From: a virus
IMG/VR virus record: IMGVR_UViG_3300030060_002906
Span: 1 to 56,803 of that record
Strand: one strand, 5' to 3'
Length of the DNA stretch: 56,803 bases
The translations under genes were made by a program, and so were the position numbers. Below are positions 1 to 7,392 of the stretch, piece after piece (position 1 is the first letter of the stretch; each line of letters starts with the position of its first letter). The notes beneath the pieces are model-generated. The model searched no databases, was not told the DNA's origin, and saw nothing but the letters and a program-made list of their open reading frames with translations.

Positions 1-99
1 TTAGGTGCTGCTTTATTTAATGCAGGCACAGAAGTTACAGCAAAAGATGCTTTTGATAAAATGTTTCAAGCTACTTTTAAACAACACGATCACAATGCT
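1..99. repeat. Left copy of 99-bp terminal direct repeat
   Basis: These 99 bases are identical to 56705-56803, and the same reading frame passes through both copies. An overlap of this size inside a coding region is what an assembler leaves when it closes a circle. A biological terminal repeat would more often lie between genes. The unique sequence is then 56,704 bp. Confidence 0.97.
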
Positions 100-1569
100 T
101 TAAAACAAATTAAAAGATTAATAGGAGTAAACGAAGCAACTCCAAAAAAAGAATACGCTGATGCTTTTATGAAAAAACTTGGTGTACGTTATATGTTTGA
201 TGCTTTTAATAATTCTTTCACTAAAAGAACTAAAGCTGAACCTTTTGTTCCTAACATGATATTAGACGAGGATATTGGCAAAGCTGATGATGTAATGAGA
301 AAATTAATAGAAGACAGGCCAGATATAGCAGACCTTTTTAAAGGTAAAGACCCTAATAAAACTTTTGTAGATCAAGATTTAATAGCTTTAATGAATAAAA
401 AAAATCCTCAAGGTGATTTTGTTTTAGATGTAAATGATAGAGCTAAAATACAAGAATCTTTAACAACTAGTTTAGAAGAAGTAAATTTAGCAGGTAAAAA
501 TATAGATAATTTCAGTATTACCACATTTAAAGAAAAGCTAGGATTAAATAGTCCTGATGGTGTGGCTATGTTAGAAGAATTATATGGTAAAGAACATACT
601 AAAAGAATAAAAGATGTAGTGGAAATATTAGAGGCTGGTGTGAACATTGGTCTTACTGATCCATCTACTTTTATTACCAGAAGAATTATTTTAAGTGGTA
701 CAGCTACTGCAGGTATAGGTGCATCAATAGGGTTTTTTGGTGGGGGAGACACACAAAGCACACTTTTAGGTATGGGTTTTTTGCCTTTACTTTCAGCTTT
801 TGCTGCACGTAGATATGGTATGTGGATTGCTGACCCTAATACAGCCAAAGCAGCACTTGGTCTACTAACAGAACAAGAAAAAAAGTTTTTAATTAGAGGT
901 TATGGAAAACAAGGACCTTTACGAGAGGGTGTATATACTAGAGGAATAGGTCAATCTAAAATAAGAGATGCCGGAGAAATAAGAGAAGCTGGTATTAGAG
1001 AAGTACCTTTTGGTGGAGGTCCGTTTGGTATTGTAGATCCTACTAAACCTTTAGGAGAGTATTATGGTCCACAAAGAGCTAGAAACTTAGCTATTATGAT
1101 GAATTATTTTACAGGTGCTCCTGGAGATGATCCTACATTTACTGCACAAAATATTACTATGAAAGATGTCAACGATTATTTTGCAAAATCAGATGATAAG
1201 ATTATGGTTCCTAATCCATCAGTATCTTTAGGTCAATTACCTGAGTCTACCATTAGACAAATGTATCCAGAGTATGAAGAGTTTAAAAAGTTATCTATTG
1301 AAGAAAAGAAAATTTTTAATGATCAACTAAGAGCTGCTTTAGCTGCAAAAAGACAAGGAGACATTGAAGAAGATGAAATAGATAAAATGCCTGATGCTCA
1401 ACAACCACAACAAGAAGTTCCGCCAGCTAATATAGAACAAACTCCACCAGCTGCTGTGCAACAATCAGCTCCACAAGCTGCTAATCAAAATTTAAATTTG
1501 AGAGCAAATTATGCTGCTTTATTTCCACAAGATGATATAGGGCAAGCTCTGGCTAATAGAAGGACATAA
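1..1569 (+). CDS. Internal virion protein, C-terminal part (continues from 54845 across the junction)
   Basis: The frame is open from base 1. The upstream part is the gene starting at 54845: joining 54845-56704 to 1-1569 keeps frame and gives about 1142 residues. This part holds a helical charged region, then a Gly/Ala-rich hydrophobic stretch (around 660-820, with GIGASIGFFGGG) that could cross a membrane, and a Pro/Gln-rich low-complexity tail (1390-1500). With two other large proteins upstream (51289 and 52188) it fits the ejection or internal protein set of a podovirus. No enzymatic motif is recognised. The role comes from size, composition and position. The Met at 61 is internal and is not the start. 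Confidence 0.75.
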   Translation, partial: LGAALFNAGTEVTAKDAFDKMFQATFKQHDHNALKQIKRLIGVNEATPKKEYADAFMKKLGVRYMFDAFNNSFTKRTKAEPFVPNMILDEDIGKADDVMRKLIEDRPDIADLFKGKDPNKTFVDQDLIALMNKKNPQGDFVLDVNDRAKIQESLTTSLEEVNLAGKNIDNFSITTFKEKLGLNSPDGVAMLEELYGKEHTKRIKDVVEILEAGVNIGLTDPSTFITRRIILSGTATAGIGASIGFFGGGDTQSTLLGMGFLPLLSAFAARRYGMWIADPNTAKAALGLLTEQEKKFLIRGYGKQGPLREGVYTRGIGQSKIRDAGEIREAGIREVPFGGGPFGIVDPTKPLGEYYGPQRARNLAIMMNYFTGAPGDDPTFTAQNITMKDVNDYFAKSDDKIMVPNPSVSLGQLPESTIRQMYPEYEEFKKLSIEEKKIFNDQLRAALAAKRQGDIEEDEIDKMPDAQQPQQEVPPANIEQTPPAAVQQSAPQAANQNLNLRANYAALFPQDDIGQALANRRT

Positions 1570-1570
1570 A

Positions 1571-1801
1571 ATGGATGAGATGATGTTTTGGAATATTTTA
1601 CTCACCATAATTGCGTCTGCTTTTGGTTGGGCGTTCAGCAAAATGTTTTCAGAAGTAAAGAGATTACAAATACTACTCAATAAAACCAGGGAAGAGTACC
1701 TGCCTCGTGACGATGCAAAGTCACAGACTTCTCAAATTCTAGAACAGCTTCGTAGGCTAGAGGCGAAACTAGATAGGTTTATTGAGAAAAATAATGGTTG
1801 A
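1571..1801 (+). CDS. Small membrane protein with C-terminal coiled coil
   Basis: A 76-residue protein with an N-terminal transmembrane segment (MFWNILLTIIASAFGWAF) followed by a charged helix that reads as a coiled coil (ILEQLRRLEAKLDRFIE). The segment YLPRDDAKSQ is typical of a widespread class of small phage proteins with one membrane helix and a coiled coil, near lysis or internal virion genes. It starts one base after the preceding stop, and its end overlaps the next gene. It may assist lysis or attach to the membrane; neither is shown. Confidence 0.7.
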   Translation: MDEMMFWNILLTIIASAFGWAFSKMFSEVKRLQILLNKTREEYLPRDDAKSQTSQILEQLRRLEAKLDRFIEKNNG

Positions 1802-2432
1802 CCCAGTTACTGCTGGAGCAGCTGTACTTTCAGGAATAAAATTAGTTAAACAAAGTGTCGACTTTGTTAAGCAACAAATACAAACGTGTAATGATATAAG
1901 TGAATTAGTTGGTCATATTGATAAAGCTATGACGGGTGAACAACAAATTATTAAAGCTCGAGATTCAAAAAATGTCGACCACTTCGCAATAGACAACGTA
2001 GCAAAAGAAGTGATAGATGCTCGTTTGGCTAGAGAACAACTTAATGAGATGAAGAATTTAATTAATTTACGCTTTGGACCTGGGACTTGGGAGTTTATCT
2101 TACAAGAAAGAAAAAAACGTATTGATGCAAAGAAACAAGCAATTAAGGAGGCAAAGGCAGCTAAATTAAAAAAACAAAAAGAAATGTACGAAATGATAAG
2201 AATGGGTTTTATAGTGTTAGCAGTGATAAGTTTTATAGCAGTAGCCATAGGTATTACTGTAAAAATTGTTTTAGCACATAATATGGAATATGATGATAAT
2301 ACTTGTTTAGTATATGACCCTAAATATTTCATGATATGTATGAATGAGGGCAGAGAGTTTGCAGATACAGAGTTATATTTAGAGTATAAAAAACAATTAG
2401 ATAACTGGATTGTCGAAGACGATGAAAAGTAG
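1794..2432 (+). CDS. Conserved phage protein with one transmembrane helix
   Basis: A 212-residue protein starting VDPVTAGAAVLSGIKL after the ATG. A TTG four codons upstream is less likely as the start. The N-terminal half is helical and charged and contains a Lys/Ala-rich segment (residues about 110-130). A hydrophobic helix follows at about 140-165 (MGFIVLAVISFIAVAIGITV), then an acidic tail with three cysteines. It resembles uncharacterised marine-phage proteins found next to internal virion genes. It overlaps the preceding gene by 8 bases. A virion-to-membrane role is a guess. Confidence 0.7.
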   Translation: MVDPVTAGAAVLSGIKLVKQSVDFVKQQIQTCNDISELVGHIDKAMTGEQQIIKARDSKNVDHFAIDNVAKEVIDARLAREQLNEMKNLINLRFGPGTWEFILQERKKRIDAKKQAIKEAKAAKLKKQKEMYEMIRMGFIVLAVISFIAVAIGITVKIVLAHNMEYDDNTCLVYDPKYFMICMNEGREFADTELYLEYKKQLDNWIVEDDEK

Positions 2433-2461
2433 TATAATAATTTTAACAATAGGAGTTTCTT

Positions 2462-3130
2462 ATGAGAAAAAGTAAAGGTTATAGCAAAGGTGGTGCTCGA
2501 ATGATGAGAGCCAGAGGCGGTAAAATGATGGCTAAAGGAATGAGTAAAGGCGGAACTAAAATGATGAGGGCTATGGGTGGTAAAATGGCTAAAGGTTACG
2601 CAAAAGGCGGCACTAAAATGATGAGGGCTATGGGTGGTAAAATGGCTAAAGGTTATTCTAAAGGTGGAGCTAAAATGATGAAAGCTTCTCTTGGAGGTCT
2701 CACTATGATAGCACTTAGAGCAGCCTTGAAAAAAGTAAGACCAGGATTTAAAATGTCCGATCCGATTAGGAAAAATGATTTAGATAGAGCAGCTAAATTT
2801 TTCACAACTGGTAAAATTAAAACACCAGCTACAAAAAAAGCTAGCGCAGCAGCATTAGCTAGACGAAGAAAAACACCTATTCCTACAGCTACACGTAAAA
2901 AGAAACCAGGTTATGGACAAGGATTTTTAACTGGTGCAGCTTATACAGGAGCAGCAACTGTAGGTTTACCTGCTTACGTTGATAGTCAAAGAAAAAAAGG
3001 CAAGGAGCCTTTTAAAATGCTAACAAGCAAAAAAAAGCAATTTGAAACTGCTTTTAAAGCAGCAAGAAAATCAGGTAAGAAAACTTTTACTTTTCAAGGT
3101 AAAAAATATACTACCAAGTTAAAGAAATAA
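2462..3130 (+). CDS. Highly basic repeat protein with shared C-terminal GKKYTT module
   Basis: A 222-residue, Lys/Gly/Met-rich protein. Residues 6-75 hold about 3.5 copies of a 19-residue unit with the core KGGTKMMRAMGGKMAKGY. The middle is Ala/Lys-rich with a hydrophobic GFLTGAAYTGAATVGLPAYV stretch. The C-terminus (FETAFKAARKSGKKTFTFQG, then KKYTTKLKK) matches a segment of the 35004 protein (FGAAFKIARKQLGAGKTFTY, then KGKKYTTDL). A good ribosome site (AGGAG) lies before the ATG. It is probably a virion-associated, DNA- or membrane-binding cationic protein; the function is unproven. Confidence 0.72.
   Translation: MRKSKGYSKGGARMMRARGGKMMAKGMSKGGTKMMRAMGGKMAKGYAKGGTKMMRAMGGKMAKGYSKGGAKMMKASLGGLTMIALRAALKKVRPGFKMSDPIRKNDLDRAAKFFTTGKIKTPATKKASAAALARRRKTPIPTATRKKKPGYGQGFLTGAAYTGAATVGLPAYVDSQRKKGKEPFKMLTSKKKQFETAFKAARKSGKKTFTFQGKKYTTKLKK
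2477..2686 (+). repeat. 57-bp in-frame tandem repeat in the basic protein gene
   Basis: The units are 57 bases (19 codons) long. The two central copies are nearly identical at DNA level (from 2555 and from 2612), while the flanking copies are diverged. Such a repeat can expand or contract by slippage or recombination. Confidence 0.85.
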
Positions 3131-3131
3131 C

Positions 3132-3160
3132 TTGCTAAATTAAAATCCTGTATATATAGT
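3132..3160 (+). promoter_or_regulatory. Sigma70-like promoter, possibly giving a leaderless mRNA
   Basis: TTGCTA (3132-3137), a 17-base spacer and TATAGT (3155-3160). The ATG of the next gene is only 5 bases after the -10 box and has no convincing ribosome site, so the transcript would begin at or beside the start codon. TATATAGTA also occurs in the promoters at 12911 and 18474. Confidence 0.5.
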
Positions 3161-3165
3161 AAGGT

Positions 3166-3852
3166 ATGGCATATCTTACTAGCAACATTCCTTACTTTAA
3201 AGTTTGGATAAGAAAAGAATTTACACATAACCATAGAGATTTTCATGGAGAGTATTTACATGGTTTGGCTATAGCTGTTACTGCAATACCAGATCGTTCT
3301 TTATCTTTTCAAGTAGTCTTTACGGGTTGTGAAGATGAAGACAATAGAGTCAATGGTCCTCATGGTGGAGCTATGTGGGCTCGTATGCCAATACAATCTC
3401 TTGTGGCTGATGAAGTTCTAGATGAATTTCCTCCAAGAATACCTAATCACTTTGTTCAGCCTTGGGATTGTTCTAGTAGACACTTTAGTATTATAAGATA
3501 TGACAGGACGAGCAGCTCTCCTTGGATTACAAAAATAGATGGTCAGTTTTATAATGCTAAATATTATTTTACGATTGATTACACAAACGGAGATGAAATA
3601 ACAAGTCTTGGAGATGATGTGGCTCAGCACAAACAGAGTCATGTATTAGCTATAACGAATGGTGAATTTAAAGGACAAATAGTTGCACAACCTAATAATA
3701 GAGTGCGAGTAACAAACCCTGCCTTATGGGTAACAGGAGATGGTGCTCCTAATTTTATACCAAGCCAGTATGAGTTTTCAGCTGAAGAGGACGAGAGTTA
3801 TATGGATCCTGAATATACTTTTGATAATCTTTATGCTGATAAAAAAAAATAA
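3166..3852 (+). CDS. Conserved hypothetical phage protein
   Basis: A 228-residue protein with many aromatic residues and predicted strands, and no membrane segment. Recognisable local sequences are FTGCEDEDNRVNGPHGGAMW and an acidic C-terminus. Proteins of this look are common in uncultivated marine phages without a known role. It sits between the virion genes and the recombination genes, with its own possible promoter, so it may be the first early gene or the last late one. I cannot assign a function. Confidence 0.7.
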   Translation: MAYLTSNIPYFKVWIRKEFTHNHRDFHGEYLHGLAIAVTAIPDRSLSFQVVFTGCEDEDNRVNGPHGGAMWARMPIQSLVADEVLDEFPPRIPNHFVQPWDCSSRHFSIIRYDRTSSSPWITKIDGQFYNAKYYFTIDYTNGDEITSLGDDVAQHKQSHVLAITNGEFKGQIVAQPNNRVRVTNPALWVTGDGAPNFIPSQYEFSAEEDESYMDPEYTFDNLYADKKK

Positions 3853-4597
3853 AAACTCTTTTGTAATTACCGATTTTACAATTAAGTCTGTGTATAAGTA
3901 TAAGACCTATACAAGAAACGATGAAGAAACTAGAACTTATAATGTAGGTAAAGATAAGTTCCCTTCTGTTACTACCATACTATCAGCTACACAAAGTGAA
4001 GATAAAAAACTAGCTTTATTAAACTGGAAAAAAAGAATAGGTGAAGCTATGGCTAAAAAAATCACGATTGACGCAGCCAGAAGAGGAACAGAGATGCACC
4101 TAGTATTAGAAAAATATTGTCAGGGTATACCTTATTTAAATACAACAGTCCAGGGAAACGTATCACGATTGATGGCTCACACTATAGTAGAAAATTTAGG
4201 TAAGTTAAAAGAGGTGTGGGGAAGTGAGGTTAGTTTAATGTATGAAGATTATTGTCCCTCTTTATATCCTGATCCTAAAAAGATGGCGTGGGCAGGTATG
4301 ACAGATTTAGTTGGTTTGTATGATGATAAACCTACAATTATAGATTTCAAGCAATCTAATAGATTGAAAAGAGAAGAGTGGATTGAAGATTATTATTATC
4401 AAATTGCTGCGTATTCATTAGCACATAAATTATACTATGGTCCTATCGAACAAGGTTTGATATGTATTTGTACTAAAGATATGCAGTATCAACAATTTAT
4501 TATGGATGATAATAAAATATTAGAATATGAAAATAAATGGATGGAGAGAGCTTACGAGTATTACAAAAAGTTAAGCACTATCTCTCCTAAAACTTGA
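3833..4597 (+). CDS. PD-(D/E)XK exonuclease, RecB/Cas4-like
   Basis: A 254-residue nuclease. The motifs are in the RecB-family order: GTEMH with His89, Glu132, GMTD with Asp158, the IIDFK strand (Asp171, Lys173), then QIAAY (Gln190, Tyr194). This is a complete metal-dependent catalytic core. The ATG at 3833 is preferred because the sequence upstream is the out-of-frame shadow of the previous gene; it overlaps that gene by 20 bases. Its likely roles are recombination, end processing or host DNA breakdown. Its 3' end overlaps the convergent helicase gene by 37 bases. Confidence 0.85.
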   Translation: MLIKKNKNSFVITDFTIKSVYKYKTYTRNDEETRTYNVGKDKFPSVTTILSATQSEDKKLALLNWKKRIGEAMAKKITIDAARRGTEMHLVLEKYCQGIPYLNTTVQGNVSRLMAHTIVENLGKLKEVWGSEVSLMYEDYCPSLYPDPKKMAWAGMTDLVGLYDDKPTIIDFKQSNRLKREEWIEDYYYQIAAYSLAHKLYYGPIEQGLICICTKDMQYQQFIMDDNKILEYENKWMERAYEYYKKLSTISPKT

Positions 4598-5991
4598 GAA
4601 GACATTGTTTTCTTTTTATTTAAAGCATCTAAAATAAATTCGTCAATGGTTCCTTTAGTTACTATGTCTACATAAGTAACACTTTTGTTTTGTCCTTTTC
4701 TATGTGCTCTATCTTCTGATTGTTCTCTATGTGTAAGATCAAAAGAGTTACTATAATATATAACAGTTTGAGCAGCTGTTAAATTTAATCCATATCCTCC
4801 AGTTGAGGGATTGCCTACAAAAAATCTTGTGTATTTGTCATTTTGAAAATCTTTAACAGCTCTGTCTCTATCCTCTACACTCACTGCTCCGTACATAGCT
4901 ACTGTTTTGTCTTCTGGATATTTTTGTCTTAATGTTTTTATTATGTGTTCTAAGTTAAAAATATAATTAGCCCAAATAATTATTTTACCTTCTGTTTCAT
5001 CTATAACATTTATAAGTTCTTTTATTTTGTTATTATCTAATTCTTTATTTTCTTTATTGTCTGTGCAGAAAAAACCACAAGTCACTTGATGTAATCTGAG
5101 CAACTCTGTTAATTTATTTGTGTAAGAAGATTCTTTGTTTTGAAAAACTGCTCTGGCATATTTTTTTAAGTTAGCATAAATTTCAATTTGCTCCTTACTT
5201 AAATGCACATATCTTTTTACATAAATTTTTGGTGGTAAGTCTAAACAATTTTCTTTTATTGCACGATAAGAAAAACTTTTTATTTTATTTTTTAACTCAT
5301 CTACATTTTGATAATCATAAGGTATCATAGTTTGTCTAAATCCATCTCTTGTTAAAGGCCTAAGTTTAGCGTACCTAGCTCGAAAAGAATAATAACTAGA
5401 AAAACCTAACAAACCTTTTTTTAAAAATTCACATTGAGCATACAAGTCTAAAGGATTTTTAGTAACAGGTGATCCTGTCATAGCTCTTTTGTAAATTATA
5501 TTTTCAGCTAACTTAATAATATTTTTTGTTCTTTTGGCTTTTGGATTTTTTATAGTAGTGCTTTCATCTATAACCATAAACATATTTTTTTCATGATCTT
5601 GAACTAATTTTTTTGCTACTTTCATTCCTGATTGTATAGAAAAAGATTCTACATTCATAATATACCAATTTAGTAAATTAGGATCATAGTCAAACTTATC
5701 TACTTTATGTATGTAAATTTTATTTCTAGCAGAACTATGTGTATTTATTTCGTGCATCCAATTATGCGTAACGCTGTTTGGTGCTATTGCTAACACAACA
5801 TTAATTTTTTTTTCAGTCCATAAGTACACAGCATTATCTATTGCTACTTTTGTTTTACCTGTACCCATACCCATAGTAAGAAAAAAGTAATCTGATTTAG
5901 CTCCTTTTATAAGAGCTTCACGCTGATGTTCTAAGGGTTTTGTCCGATATTTAAATGCCATACTAGAAATATAGGATTTTTTTGTTGACAT
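4561..5991 (-). CDS. SNF2-family (SF2) helicase
   Basis: A 476-residue protein with all main SNF2 motifs: Q-like H22-Q23, Walker A GMGTGKT (41-47), VIDEST at about 140 with IKNPKAKR, MTGSP, a C-terminal lobe with NPSTGGYGLNLTAAQ, and motif VI SEDRAHRKGQ. It probably translocates on duplex DNA during replication or recombination. It is the only leftward gene in the genome. Its start codon lies on the -35 box of the rightward promoter at 5985. Met11 (MAFKYRTKPLEHQ) is an alternative start; neither start has a strong ribosome site. Confidence 0.88.
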   Translation of the reverse strand: MSTKKSYISSMAFKYRTKPLEHQREALIKGAKSDYFFLTMGMGTGKTKVAIDNAVYLWTEKKINVVLAIAPNSVTHNWMHEINTHSSARNKIYIHKVDKFDYDPNLLNWYIMNVESFSIQSGMKVAKKLVQDHEKNMFMVIDESTTIKNPKAKRTKNIIKLAENIIYKRAMTGSPVTKNPLDLYAQCEFLKKGLLGFSSYYSFRARYAKLRPLTRDGFRQTMIPYDYQNVDELKNKIKSFSYRAIKENCLDLPPKIYVKRYVHLSKEQIEIYANLKKYARAVFQNKESSYTNKLTELLRLHQVTCGFFCTDNKENKELDNNKIKELINVIDETEGKIIIWANYIFNLEHIIKTLRQKYPEDKTVAMYGAVSVEDRDRAVKDFQNDKYTRFFVGNPSTGGYGLNLTAAQTVIYYSNSFDLTHREQSEDRAHRKGQNKSVTYVDIVTKGTIDEFILDALNKKKTMSSQVLGEIVLNFL

Positions 5992-6013
5992 TACAAGCTT
6001 TAATTATTATCGT
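5985..6013 (+). promoter_or_regulatory. Weak sigma70-like promoter of the replication operon
   Basis: TTGACA (5985-5990), 17 bases, then TATCGT (6008-6013), followed by the ribosome site ACGGAGG at 6024-6030. The -35 is perfect and the -10 is poor. It overlaps the start codon of the divergent helicase gene, so the two would interfere. Confidence 0.4.
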
Positions 6014-6035
6014 ATTTTTACAAACGGAGGTAAAC

Positions 6036-6620
6036 ATGAATGAAGAAGTAAAGATGACGATTGACGTAGAAGATAATAAGCTAGGGCAGTTAAGAAATTT
6101 AATCCTGGACATGACTAAAAATGAAAAGGCCATTGAGGATCTTAAATCAGCTCTTGCTACTCTTAATGAACAACAAAGACAATTATCTGAAGTGTCTATA
6201 CCAGAGAAGATGAATGAGCTGGGACTAAAAGAATTTGTCACTAATAATGGTGACAAAGTGTCGACCCGAAGTTTCTACACCGCTTATTTACCAACTAAAA
6301 AATCTTGTGAAAAAAGCAAAGAACTAGCTATGCGAAGAGCTGCAGGAATAACTTGGTTGGAAAATAACAACGCAGGAACTTTAATAAAAAATACTTTAAC
6401 TATTCCATTTGATAGAAGTGATTATAGTAAATCTTTAGGTTTAAAAGAAGAACTTGAGAGTAAAGGTTATCTTGTATCTATGGATGAAACAGTTAACGCT
6501 AGATCATTACAGTCGCATATAAATGCACTAAAAGAAAGTGGTCAAAATGTTAATGATGAATTGTTTAAAGTATACTACAAAACTGAAACTATAATAAAGA
6601 AAGGAAAAAATGATGAGTGA
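6036..6620 (+). CDS. Conserved phage coiled-coil protein of the recombination region
   Basis: A 194-residue protein. The ATG at 6036 is chosen because AAACGGAGGT stands just before it. Residues about 20-65 form a coiled coil, followed by IPEKMNELGLKEF, RAAGITWLENNNAGTLIKNT and VNARSLQSHINALKESG. This layout (coiled coil, N-x-G-x-LIKN segment, L-x-S/T-H helix) is widespread in phages beside ssDNA-binding or recombination genes, but its biochemistry is not known to me. The end overlaps the next gene by 11 bases. It may be a structural or binding partner in replication. Confidence 0.72.
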   Translation: MNEEVKMTIDVEDNKLGQLRNLILDMTKNEKAIEDLKSALATLNEQQRQLSEVSIPEKMNELGLKEFVTNNGDKVSTRSFYTAYLPTKKSCEKSKELAMRRAAGITWLENNNAGTLIKNTLTIPFDRSDYSKSLGLKEELESKGYLVSMDETVNARSLQSHINALKESGQNVNDELFKVYYKTETIIKKGKNDE

Positions 6621-7392
6621 TGTAGCAATAAAGAAGAACGATCTACCAGCCTTAAATGACTGGAAAAAAGATGCAGGTATGGGGTTTGAAGAAGCCTCAT
6701 CTGATGAGTTTAAGTTACCTTTAATCAAGATAATTTATTCTAGCAGTATGCCTGATGTAGAAAAAACTGTAGATGGTAAACCAGTTAGTGAGGGTTGTAT
6801 CTATAACCAAACTAGCGAAAGAGCTTATGCTGGAGAACCTGGTATGTTAGTTGTGCCTTGTTATTACAAAAGAAGTTTTAACGAGTGGGCACCTTTAGAG
6901 GATGGTAACAACAGACCTGTTGCCGTACATAAAGACAAGCCAGAGGGTACAGTTAGAAATGGTAATAAAGATGAACTACCTAATGGTAATTATGTTGAAG
7001 ATACAGGTAATTGGTTTGTTATGATATTAGACTCTAAATATCAAGTAATAGAAGAGGGTTTAATAACTATGAAGTCTACACAAAAGAAAAAAGCAACCGA
7101 GTGGTTACAAAAACTACGAAGTAATCAAATAGATGGACAGACACCTCCAGGTTATAAATGTGTATATAGACTTAGCACTATAAGACAGAAAAGTGGCACA
7201 TATAAATACTGGGGTTGGCAAATTAGATTTGATAGGTTTTTAGAAGAGTCTGATAAAAAAGACGCTACTACTTATGTCAAAGCAAAAACCTTTGCACATC
7301 ACGCTAAAGAATTTAATTTGTATTATGGTCCAGAAAGCCAAGAGCAAACTGACAATCCTAATACGAAAGAAGCAAAAGAAGTACCCTTCTAA
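6610..7392 (+). CDS. Probable single-stranded DNA-binding protein
   Basis: A 260-residue acidic protein with many aromatic residues in predicted strands (YGPESQ, KYWGWQIRFDRF) and a C-terminus rich in Asp/Glu ending EAKEVPF, an acidic-tail-plus-Phe design like phage ssDNA-binding proteins. It lies between the coiled-coil protein and the primase, with translational coupling on both sides (ATGATGAGTGA overlap upstream, TAATG downstream). I do not recognise a named domain, so the role rests on context and composition. A second ATG at 6613 may be used. Confidence 0.55.
   Translation: MMSDVAIKKNDLPALNDWKKDAGMGFEEASSDEFKLPLIKIIYSSSMPDVEKTVDGKPVSEGCIYNQTSERAYAGEPGMLVVPCYYKRSFNEWAPLEDGNNRPVAVHKDKPEGTVRNGNKDELPNGNYVEDTGNWFVMILDSKYQVIEEGLITMKSTQKKKATEWLQKLRSNQIDGQTPPGYKCVYRLSTIRQKSGTYKYWGWQIRFDRFLEESDKKDATTYVKAKTFAHHAKEFNLYYGPESQEQTDNPNTKEAKEVPF

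Noticed and set aside
3740-3832. 31-codon N-terminal extension of the exonuclease
   Set aside because: Overlaps the previous gene by over 100 bases and reads as an out-of-frame hydrophobic shadow; the ATG at 3833 fits better.
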